Source of the DNA: Verrucomicrobiota bacterium
GTDB lineage: Bacteria > Verrucomicrobiota > Verrucomicrobiia > Opitutales > UBA953
Assembly: GCA_009924535.1 (NCBI GenBank)
Contig: RFRI01000055.1
Coordinates: forward strand, 1 to 7,583
Length of the DNA: 7,583 nucleotides
Reading direction: 5' to 3'
The position numbers and the translations under genes are program-made. Of the stretch, positions 1 through 6,582 are shown piece after piece; within the stretch, counting starts at the first letter, position 1; each line of letters begins with the position of its first letter. Below the pieces are notes generated by a model, which was given only the letters and a program-made list of their open reading frames with translations, ran no database searches and was not told where the DNA came from.

Positions 1-301
1 AGGGCACCGGCGGCAGGACGAGCCAGCCGCGGCCGTTCCGCTTCAGTTCTTCGGCGAGCAGGCGATAGTTGGGTTCGCCTTCGATCTTCAGGCCGAGGTC
101 ATGTCCGGAGATGAAGCCGGCGAAGACCGGGAAGCGGGTGACGCCGTCGACCTTCAGCACCAGCGGGCGATCGCCGACCAGCAAGGGGCCGAGCAGCGCG
201 AGCACCGCGAGCGCGACCAGCGTGAGCAGCGACCACCAGCCCATGCGGTTGCGGCGGAATCTTTCGAAGCGCTGCAGGGTGATGGGGTCGAACAGGCTCA
301 T
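1..301 (-). CDS. yejE: Peptide ABC transporter permease, YejE-like (N-terminal 100 residues, runs off the left edge)
   Basis: The reverse strand from 301 down to base 1 reads as an open protein beginning MSLFDPITLQRFERFRRNRM. It continues with one hydrophobic membrane segment at about residues 22-42, then a periplasmic stretch containing DRPLVLKVDG (44-53), FPVFAGF and NYRLLAEELKRNGRGW. As I recall E. coli YejE, it shares the same landmarks: an RFRxNRxGxWSL start, a DKPLLVRYDG-type segment, and a short loop ending NGW. In that family the protein is the second permease of the YejABEF importer for oligopeptides and microcin C, and it sits in the inner membrane paired with YejB. Here the start codon overlaps the yejB stop in ATGA (298-301), so translation is probably coupled. 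No strong Shine-Dalgarno sequence precedes it. The transport (EAA) motif and the remaining helices lie outside the window. Confidence 0.88.
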   Translation of the reverse strand, partial: MSLFDPITLQRFERFRRNRMGWWSLLTLVALAVLALLGPLLVGDRPLVLKVDGVTRFPVFAGFISGHDLGLKIEGEPNYRLLAEELKRNGRGWLVLPPVP

Positions 302-1545
302 GCGGACTTGTCGAACCGGATGCGCGGGTCGACGGCGGCGACGCAGAGGTCGGAGACGATGTTGCCGAGAAGCATCGCCAGGCTGGAGAGCGTGAGCAGC
401 CCGAGGAAGACGGGGAAGTCGCGGTGGACGAGCGAATCGTAGCCGAGCAGCCCGAGTCCCGGGATGTTGAAGGTCACCTCGATGAGGAACGAGCCGGTGA
501 GGAAGAAGCCGAGGTTGCCGCCGAAGGTCGCCGCCAAGGGGATGAGCGAATTGCGGAGGGCGTGCACGAAGACGATGCGCGCATGGCTAAGTCCCTTGGC
601 CTTGGCGGTGCGCACATAATCCGCGGCCAGGTTGTCGAGCAGGCCGTTCCGGGTGAAGAGCGTGAGCGCGGTGAAGGCACCGATCATCTCGCAGGCGAGC
701 GGCACGACCGTATGGTGGAATCGTCCGGCCCAGCTCAGGTGCGCCCAATCGAAGCCCTTGGTGGGGAACCAGCCGAGCTGGAAGCAGAGGAATTGCAACA
801 TCGCCACGGCGAGGATGAAGCCCGGAATGGAATAGAGGACGAAGAGGGCCTGGGAGGAGCCGCGGTCGAACCAGCCGTCGCGTTTCAGCGCCTTGGCGAC
901 GCCGAGCGGGATCGAGATCGCATAAGCGAGCAGCAGGGACCAGCCGCCGAACCAAGCCGAGAGGGGGAGGCGCGACTTGATCTCGTCCCAGACCGGCTTG
1001 TCGCTGGTCGTCGAATCGCCGAGTTCCGCTTGGAACAGTCCGGCGTAGGCACGTCGATAGACGAGCACGCGCGTCGCCTTCTCGGGGTCGTCAGGCAGGG
1101 GGGCGGCGACGGCGAACCAATGTGCGCGAGGTTTACCCTCGGCGGTGGCGAGGGTGAAAGCACGGCCGGCCTGGGTGACGACCAGTTTCATGGACTTGCC
1201 CGGAGCGAGGTCGTCGGCGACCTCCGCCTCGGCCTTGCCGTCCTTATCCAGTCGGACCGTGATCCAGTCCGCGGGACCGGGGACGGCGCCGAGCCAGATG
1301 GCATAGGCCTCGGGGAGCGAGCGGTCGAAGCCGTAGCGGCGCTTGAGGTTGTCCAGTTCTTCGGGCGAGGCCGGTCCGCTGGGACGGGCCGCCGTGCTGC
1401 GCTTGCGGTCGGCCTGCTGGCGCTCGGCGAGGGCTTGTTCGATCGGCCCTCCCGGGACGAAGCGGGTGAAGCAGAACGCGACGAACGTGATGCCCACGAA
1501 GGTCAGTGGGAGTAGCAGCAACCGTCTGAGGACGTAGTCGCGCAT
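298..1545 (-). CDS. yejB: Peptide ABC transporter permease, YejB-like, with an enlarged first periplasmic loop
   Basis: A 415-residue inner-membrane permease of a peptide-type ABC importer. Membrane segments can be seen at about 8-28, 196-220, 232-256, 279-297, 335-357 and 376-403. Family landmarks are the start MRDYVLRRLLLLP, FVPGGPIEQAL (29-39), RYGFDRSLPE (70-79), the cytoplasmic EAA-type loop DYVRTAKAKGLSHARIVF to HALRNSLIPL (309-337), GSFLIEVTFNIPGLGLLGYD (351-370) and the C-terminal VDPRIRF (405-411). These match E. coli YejB as I know it, but that protein is about 364 residues. The excess lies between about residues 85 and 168, a non-membrane and probably beta-rich stretch placed in the periplasm. 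The ATG at 1545 is preceded by AGGGA about six bases upstream, the best ribosome site in the window. No substrate-binding protein (yejA) precedes it here, because the next gene upstream is divergent. It likely transports peptides or peptide-like compounds; the exact substrate is unknown. Confidence 0.93.
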   Translation of the reverse strand: MRDYVLRRLLLLPLTFVGITFVAFCFTRFVPGGPIEQALAERQQADRKRSTAARPSGPASPEELDNLKRRYGFDRSLPEAYAIWLGAVPGPADWITVRLDKDGKAEAEVADDLAPGKSMKLVVTQAGRAFTLATAEGKPRAHWFAVAAPLPDDPEKATRVLVYRRAYAGLFQAELGDSTTSDKPVWDEIKSRLPLSAWFGGWSLLLAYAISIPLGVAKALKRDGWFDRGSSQALFVLYSIPGFILAVAMLQFLCFQLGWFPTKGFDWAHLSWAGRFHHTVVPLACEMIGAFTALTLFTRNGLLDNLAADYVRTAKAKGLSHARIVFVHALRNSLIPLAATFGGNLGFFLTGSFLIEVTFNIPGLGLLGYDSLVHRDFPVFLGLLTLSSLAMLLGNIVSDLCVAAVDPRIRFDKSA

Positions 1546-1635
1546 CGCGGGTCCCTATAGGGCAGTCACGGAACGTGAGGGGTCAACCCGAAAGGACTCG
1601 CTTGCACCTGACGGCGGACACCCCAGTTTCGCTGG
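1546..1635. promoter_or_regulatory. Divergent intergenic control region between yejB and the aas-like gene
   Basis: Ninety bases separate the two divergent start codons. For the minus-strand yejB gene, TTGACC (complement of 1581-1586) resembles a -35 box and TATAGG (complement of 1554-1559) a -10 box. They are 21 bases apart, wider than the usual 16-18. Three small inverted repeats lie in or next to this promoter: CCCTATAGGG at 1553-1562, TCACG-gaa-CGTGA at 1566-1578, and GGGT-ca-ACCC at 1580-1589. The central one falls between the two boxes. No convincing sigma70 promoter was seen for the plus-strand gene. The layout could hold a repressor or MerR-type operator, but that is inference; arms this short in GC-rich DNA can arise by chance. 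Confidence 0.35.
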
Positions 1636-1638
1636 GTG
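1619..1638 (+). promoter_or_regulatory. Possible stem-loop covering the GTG start of the aas-like gene
   Basis: CCCAG (1622-1626) can pair with CTGGG (1632-1636) around the loop TTTCG. After a one-base bulge at 1621, CA (1619-1620) pairs with TG (1637-1638). The proposed GTG start (1636-1638) is inside the 3' arm, and no purine-rich Shine-Dalgarno sequence lies just upstream. In mRNA this hairpin could hold back initiation. It is small, and its function is inferred only. Confidence 0.3.
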
Positions 1639-3966
1639 CCCCTGCTTTACTCCCTCGGCTGGTTCCTGCTGATGATCGTCCTGGCGTTCGTCGCGTTCGG
1701 CCTCCTCCTCCTGACGATTTTCTTGGTCTCCTTCGCCTGGCGGGCTCCTCGCCGTCATCAGTCGATGTCCTTGGGTTACTGCCTCATGCATACCCTGTGC
1801 TGGTTGCTCCTGAAGTGCGGTTACACCATCCGTATCCGCGGCCTGGAAAACATCCCCCCCGAAGGCGGCGTGCTCCTCATCGCGAACCATGTCGCCTACG
1901 CGGACGTCCTGGTGATGGGCGTGATGTCGCGTCGCCCGGTGCGCTTCCTTTCCTGGGAAGGCTTCGAGCGTCATAAGTTCCTCGGCTTCATGTGCCGGCT
2001 GATGGGGACGATCCCGGTGTCGGAGACCAAGGCCAAGGAGGCCATCGTCAAGTCGGGCGAAGCGCTCGCCCGCGGCGAAATGGTCTGCATCTTTCCCGAA
2101 GGCAGCCTGACCCGCAACGGCGGCCTGATGCAGCTGCGCAAAGGCTTCGAGCTGATCGCCCGGCGCGGCGGAGCGCCCATCGTACCGGTCGCCATCGACG
2201 GCATGTGGGGTTCGGTCCTCAGCTTCAGCGGCGGCAAGTCCTTCTGGAAATTGCCCAAGCATTTCCCGCGACCGATCAGCGTCGTCATCGGCAAGCCGTT
2301 CCCCGCGACCGATCATGCGAAGACGCGTTCGCGCCTGCTGGAGCTCGCCGCGGAGGCCTTCGCCATGCGGGAATCGCTCCAGGGCCATCTCGGCCGCGAA
2401 GTCGCGGAAGGCCTGGCGAAGAAGGGCGGGGCGGTCGCCTTGGTCGACCGGACGGCCGCGCGTCGCGAATTCAGCGGCGCGACGTTGCTCGCGCTCGGCT
2501 GGGCTTTCGCAGGCGAACTGAAGCGTCGCACCACGGCCAAGCGCGTCGCCATCGTGCTGCCCCCGGGCGTCGCGGCGGCGGTGGCCAACCTCGGCTGCGT
2601 GCTCGCCGACAAGGTGCCCGTGAACCTGAACTTCTCGCTCGGCCGCGAGCAGGCGCTTTCCTGCCTGCAGCGCGCGGAAGTCGACCTCGTCGTCACCGCC
2701 GGCGCGTTCCGCAGCAAGCTCTCCGAGAAGTCGCCGGACTTCCCCTGGGGCGAGCGCGTGCTGGACGTCGCCGACTTCCTGACGGCGCATCCGCGCGCCG
2801 ACCTCGCCTGCCGCATCGGCCTGATCCGCGGCCTGCCGGTCTCCTGGTCGCTGGCGTGCATGGGGCTTCCGCGGCATGGCGGTGACGCCGAGGCGGCGTT
2901 GCTCTTCACTAGCGGCAGTTCGGGCCAGCCCAAGGGCGTCCGTCTCTCGCACCGTAACATCTTGGCCAACCTCCGTCAGATCGAGGACGCCGACATCCTG
3001 CCGGACGACGCAATCCTGCTCAGCAGCCTGCCGGTCTTCCATAGTTTCGGCTTCACGATCGGCCTCTGGTATTCGCTTTCGCGCTCACCGCTTCTCGTGA
3101 CCTTGCCTTCGCCGTTGGATTCCGCCGCCGCGGTCAAGGCCATCAAGGATGAGAAGGTCACCGTCGTCGTCGGCACGCCGACCTTCCTTCGGCCGTATCT
3201 CCGCCGTGGCACCGCCGCCGATTTCGCGTCGCTCGAATGGGCCATCGTCGGCGCCGAGAAATGTCCGGCCGATCTGGTCGACGCTTTCGCCACCCAGCTC
3301 GAGACGCCGATGCTGGAGGGCTATGGGATCACCGAGACGAGTCCCGTGCTTTCCGTCAACGTGCCCGACCGGGTCGACCCGGAAGGCCCGGATGGCGTCT
3401 GGCTGGGCAACGTGCGTGGCTCCGTCGGTCGTCCGGTCATCGGCATAGCGGTCCGGTTCGTCGATCCCGAGACCGGCGACATCCTGCCGAGCGGGCAGGT
3501 GGGGCTCCTCGAGATCAAAGGCGCCAATATCTTCATGGGCTATCTGGATGCCGAGCAGTCGGCCAAGGCGTTGACGCCGGACGGCTGGTATCGCACCGGC
3601 GACCTCGCCCGGATGGATGACGACGGTTTCCTGCATCTCGCCGGCCGCCTTTCCCGTTTCTCCAAGATCGGCGGGGAGATGGTCCCCCATGGCACGGTCG
3701 AAGAAGCTCTGCGCAAGGTGTTGGGCCTGACCGACTCCGCCGAGGTCAAGATCGCCGTCGCGAGCGCGGCGGATCCGGCCAAGGGCGAGCAGCTCGTCGT
3801 GCTGCATGTGGATGACGTCGACGCCGAGGCGATTCGCACGGCGCTGGCGGCCGAAGGACTCGCTAACCTATGGATTCCCAAGGTGTTCAAGAAAGTACCC
3901 GTCATCCCGATTTTAGGCACAGGTAAGCTGGATTTGAACAAGTTACGGGAGCTGGCACAGGGCTGA
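1636..3966 (+). CDS. aas: Aas-like bifunctional protein: PlsC-type acyltransferase fused to AMP-forming acyl-ACP/acyl-CoA ligase
   Basis: A 776-residue, two-domain membrane-associated enzyme. Residues 2-34 form a hydrophobic anchor. The PlsC-type acyltransferase spans about 60-240 and shows the NHxxxxD catalytic motif (NHVAYAD, H85 and D90) and FPEGSLTR (153-160). The AMP-forming ligase spans about 270-776 with the P-loop TSGSSGQPKG (425-434), LPVFHSFGFTIGL (465-477), YGITETSP (563-570), YRTGDLA (652-658), the hinge SRFSKIGGEMV (673-683) and the catalytic lysine K764 in GTGKLD. Domain order and motifs match E. coli Aas (about 719 residues), which activates fatty acids onto ACP and reacylates lysophospholipids at the inner membrane. 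No LplT flippase is fused or adjacent. The GTG at 1636 is chosen because an in-frame TGA lies at 1609-1611 and the next in-frame ATG (1672) would cut into the anchor. No Shine-Dalgarno is evident. The specific acyl and lysolipid substrates are not shown by the sequence; a different lysophospholipid acyltransferase/ligase role is possible. Confidence 0.92.
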   Translation: MPLLYSLGWFLLMIVLAFVAFGLLLLTIFLVSFAWRAPRRHQSMSLGYCLMHTLCWLLLKCGYTIRIRGLENIPPEGGVLLIANHVAYADVLVMGVMSRRPVRFLSWEGFERHKFLGFMCRLMGTIPVSETKAKEAIVKSGEALARGEMVCIFPEGSLTRNGGLMQLRKGFELIARRGGAPIVPVAIDGMWGSVLSFSGGKSFWKLPKHFPRPISVVIGKPFPATDHAKTRSRLLELAAEAFAMRESLQGHLGREVAEGLAKKGGAVALVDRTAARREFSGATLLALGWAFAGELKRRTTAKRVAIVLPPGVAAAVANLGCVLADKVPVNLNFSLGREQALSCLQRAEVDLVVTAGAFRSKLSEKSPDFPWGERVLDVADFLTAHPRADLACRIGLIRGLPVSWSLACMGLPRHGGDAEAALLFTSGSSGQPKGVRLSHRNILANLRQIEDADILPDDAILLSSLPVFHSFGFTIGLWYSLSRSPLLVTLPSPLDSAAAVKAIKDEKVTVVVGTPTFLRPYLRRGTAADFASLEWAIVGAEKCPADLVDAFATQLETPMLEGYGITETSPVLSVNVPDRVDPEGPDGVWLGNVRGSVGRPVIGIAVRFVDPETGDILPSGQVGLLEIKGANIFMGYLDAEQSAKALTPDGWYRTGDLARMDDDGFLHLAGRLSRFSKIGGEMVPHGTVEEALRKVLGLTDSAEVKIAVASAADPAKGEQLVVLHVDDVDAEAIRTALAAEGLANLWIPKVFKKVPVIPILGTGKLDLNKLRELAQG

Positions 3967-4017
3967 CGCGGTTTTGGCTCGCTTGTGGCTTATGGTCGAT
4001 TGTCCTAACCGACGATC

Positions 4018-6207
4018 ATGCCTAAAAAGAAGAAGCCCGCGAAGAAGTCCGCTCAGGTGGTCAAGGCGCGTAAGCCCGCCCCTAAGCCTGTCAAGAAGGC
4101 CAAGGCGAAGCCCGCGGCCGATTCGCCGGTCGCCATTTTTCGCGACGCGATCCTGCGTCACCTGAAGAGCACTTTCGCCCGTGACCGCGTCACCGCCACC
4201 CGCAACGACTGGTGGATGGCCACCTGCATGGCGGCCCGCGACCAGATGCTGGAGCGCTACATCGACACGCAGGCCCAGCACTCTAGCAAGAATGTCCGCC
4301 GCGTCTACTATCTCTCCCTTGAGTACCTGATGGGCCGCGTGCTGACCAACAACCTGGTCAACCTGCAGCTGCGCGACGTCGCGACGGCGGCCTTGGCCGA
4401 CCTCGGACAGGACCTCGAAGTCGTCGCCGACGAAGAAGCCGACATGGGTCTTGGTAACGGCGGGCTGGGTCGCCTCGCCGCCTGCTTCCTTGATTCCCTC
4501 GCCACGATGGATATCCCGGCCGTCGGTTATGGTATCCATTATGAGTTCGGCCTCTTCCGCCAGACCTTCGCGCAGGGCCGTCAGGTCGAAGTCGCCGACA
4601 ACTGGCTGGCCAACAATAATCCTTGGCTGATCCGTCGCCCGAATTATCGCGTCAGCGTGCCGCTCTACGGCCGCGTCAAACATAGCACCGACGACCGTGG
4701 CAACCATTCCGCCGAACTCGTCGAGACCCGTAATCTCCTCGGCATGCCTTGGGATATCCCGATCGCCGGTTTCGCGGGAAGTAGCGTCAATTTCCTCCGC
4801 CTCTGGGAATCCAAGGCCGCTTCCGAATTCGACTTCCGCGCCTTCGACCGCGGCGGCTACGTGGAGGCCGTGCATGAGCGCGACTCGAGCGAAGTCGTCT
4901 CGAAGGTTCTTTACCCGAACGACAGCACCGAGAGCGGCAAGGAGCTCCGCCTGGTCCAGCAGATCTTCTTCGTGTCGTGTTCCTTGCAGGACATCCTGCG
5001 CCGCCATCGCCGCGTCAACGCCGACCTCACCAATCTGCCGGCCAAGGCCGCCGTACAGCTCAACGACACGCACCCGTCCATCGCGGTCGCCGAACTGATG
5101 CGCCTGATGGTCGACGTCGAGCGCCTGAACTGGGATGAAGCCTGGGCGCTCTGCACGCAGGTCTTCAGCTACACCAATCACACCTTGCTGCCGGAAGCCC
5201 TCGAGACGTGGTCCGTGCCGCTCTTTGAGAAGGTGCTCCCGCGCCACCTCGAGATCATCTACGAGATCAACCGCCGTCACCTCGAGGTCGTCGAGAAGCG
5301 CTGGCCGGGCGACGACGCCCGTAAGATGGAGCTTTCGATCATCCAGGAAGGCTTCCCGAAGCGTATCCGTATGGCGCACCTCGCCGTGGTCGGCTCGCAC
5401 CACGTCAACGGTGTGGCCGAACTGCACACCCGCCTCATCCGTGCGAACCTGTTCCCGGGCTTCAACGAGCTCTGGAAGGGCAAGTTCGTCAACGTCACCA
5501 ACGGCGTCACGCCGCGCCGCTGGGTCCGTGGCTGTAACCCTGAGCTCGGCGCCCTGTGCGACGAAGTCGCCGGCAAGGGCTGGGAGGCCGACCTCGGCCG
5601 CCTGCGCAAGCTGGACGCCTTGGCCGATCGTCCGGCTTTCCAGGACCGCTTCCTCGCCATCAAGCGCGCCAACAAGATCCGCCTGGCCGCCCGCATCAAG
5701 GAACTCGTCGGCGTGGAAGTCTCGCCCGACGCGCTCTTCGACGTCCAGATCAAGCGTCTGCACGAGTACAAGCGCCAGCACCTCAACCTGCTGCATATCC
5801 TGCACCTTTACCGCCGAATCCTGAACGAGCCGAACGGCCAATTCACGCCACGCGTCTGTATCTTCGGTGCCAAGGCTGCTCCGGGTTACGCCCTCGCGAA
5901 GCACATCATCCACGCGATCAACCGCGTCGGTGCCGTCATCAACTCCGACGAACGCGTCCGCGGCCTGCTCAAGGTGGTGTTCCTGCCCGACTACCGCGTC
6001 TCGCTCGCCGAGCGCATCATTCCGGCTGCTGACCTCTCTGAACAGATTTCCACCGCCGGCAAGGAGGCTTCCGGTACCGGCAATATGAAGCTGGCCCTCA
6101 ACGGCGCGGTGACCATCGGCACGCTCGACGGCGCCAACGTCGAAATCGGTGAAGAAGTCGGCGCTGAGAACATCTTCATCTTCGGCGGTCGAGAAGCTCT
6201 GGGCTGA
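4018..6207 (+). CDS. glgP: Glycogen/starch phosphorylase, C-terminally truncated by a frameshift
   Basis: Encodes 729 residues. The first 723 are classic GT35 glycogen phosphorylase, the cytoplasmic PLP enzyme that releases glucose-1-phosphate from alpha-1,4-glucan ends. Landmarks are RRVYYLSLEYLMGR (94-107), GLGNGGLGRLAACFLDS (144-160), NDTHP (349-353), NVTNGVTPRRW (492-502), QIKRLHEYKRQ (577-587) and EASGTGNMK (683-691), with K691 the expected Schiff-base lysine. The last six residues (REALG preceded by a glycine) are off-frame and end at TGA 6205-6207, while the conserved C-terminus continues in the +1 frame (next entry). Residues 1-38 are an unusual Lys/Ala/Pro-rich tail. The ATG at 4018 lies 51 bases after the aas-like stop, with no evident Shine-Dalgarno; the next Met (M67) is inside the conserved domain, so this start is required. 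As read, the product lacks about 120 C-terminal residues and is probably impaired, unless the lesion is a sequence error. Confidence 0.93.
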   Translation: MPKKKKPAKKSAQVVKARKPAPKPVKKAKAKPAADSPVAIFRDAILRHLKSTFARDRVTATRNDWWMATCMAARDQMLERYIDTQAQHSSKNVRRVYYLSLEYLMGRVLTNNLVNLQLRDVATAALADLGQDLEVVADEEADMGLGNGGLGRLAACFLDSLATMDIPAVGYGIHYEFGLFRQTFAQGRQVEVADNWLANNNPWLIRRPNYRVSVPLYGRVKHSTDDRGNHSAELVETRNLLGMPWDIPIAGFAGSSVNFLRLWESKAASEFDFRAFDRGGYVEAVHERDSSEVVSKVLYPNDSTESGKELRLVQQIFFVSCSLQDILRRHRRVNADLTNLPAKAAVQLNDTHPSIAVAELMRLMVDVERLNWDEAWALCTQVFSYTNHTLLPEALETWSVPLFEKVLPRHLEIIYEINRRHLEVVEKRWPGDDARKMELSIIQEGFPKRIRMAHLAVVGSHHVNGVAELHTRLIRANLFPGFNELWKGKFVNVTNGVTPRRWVRGCNPELGALCDEVAGKGWEADLGRLRKLDALADRPAFQDRFLAIKRANKIRLAARIKELVGVEVSPDALFDVQIKRLHEYKRQHLNLLHILHLYRRILNEPNGQFTPRVCIFGAKAAPGYALAKHIIHAINRVGAVINSDERVRGLLKVVFLPDYRVSLAERIIPAADLSEQISTAGKEASGTGNMKLALNGAVTIGTLDGANVEIGEEVGAENIFIFGGREALG

Positions 6208-6544
6208 CGGCTACGACCCGCATGCCGTGCTGGCCGCCGACCCTGAACTTTCCGCGCTGCTGGACTGGCTGCGTTCCGACACCTTCACGCCCGAACAAGC
6301 TGGAGCGCTGTCGCCCGTCGTCGATTCCCTCGTGGAGGGTGGCGACCCTTATCTCGTCCTGGCTGACTTCCGTAGCTACGTGGACGCGCAGGCCAAGGTC
6401 GAGAAGGCCTTCCTGGACCGTCGTCGCTGGGCTGCGATGGCCATCCGGAATGTCGCCCGTTGCGCCAAGTTCTCGTCTGATCGTTCGATCGGCGACTACG
6501 CTAAGCTCATCTGGAAGACCAAACCCCACCCGATTCCCCGTTAA
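6188..6544 (+). pseudogene. glgP: Displaced C-terminal part of glycogen phosphorylase (118 codons, frame-shifted)
   Basis: From base 6188 the second plus frame continues the phosphorylase with VEKLWADGYDP, then DSLVEGGDPYLVLADFRSYV, NVARCAKFSSDRSIGDYAKLIW, and stops at TAA 6542-6544. These segments correspond to the E. coli GlgP C-terminus (AKGYDP, GGDPYLVMADF, CGMFSSDRSIRDY). The fragment is still clean and family-like, with no internal stops, so the break is recent or artificial. In-frame GTG at 6149 could in principle start it, but no ribosome site is visible and the residues before V(6188) are not family-like. I treat it as part of the same gene; the whole locus is 4018-6544. With about 14 bases restored, the full protein would be about 846 residues, close to the family's usual length. 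Confidence 0.85.
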
Positions 6545-6582
6545 GTAGGGGTTGAGGTCGGTCGCCAAGGTCCCCAAGATGG

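Noticed and set aside
424..1515. Open frame of 363 codons antisense to yejB
   Set aside because: The acidic, low-hydrophobicity translation mirrors the membrane-protein codons opposite. No homology is recognisable.
1555..3042. Long open frame (495 codons) antisense to the aas-like gene
   Set aside because: It lacks any recognisable domain, its composition is the Arg/Asp/Glu/Ala/Gln-rich mix typical of a complementary frame in GC-rich coding DNA, and the opposite strand carries clear catalytic motifs.
3983..4011. TTGTGG / TAACCG promoter giving a leaderless glgP transcript
   Set aside because: Spacing is 17 bases, but both boxes match the consensus poorly. It cannot be separated from chance in this sequence.
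3943..5913. Very long open frame (656 codons) antisense to glgP
   Set aside because: Its length comes from GC-rich codon bias of the true gene. There are no family motifs, and it crosses the aas/glgP boundary without regard to either gene.
6168..6210. Programmed ribosomal frameshift in glgP
   Set aside because: No slippery heptamer or downstream stimulator is evident, and about five family residues are missing at the joint, which a frameshift alone would not explain.
6522..6553. AACCCC/GGGGTT inverted repeat around the glgP C-terminal stop as a terminator
   Set aside because: The loop is about 20 bases (or the stem only 4 pairs with the inner CCCC) and no T-run follows.
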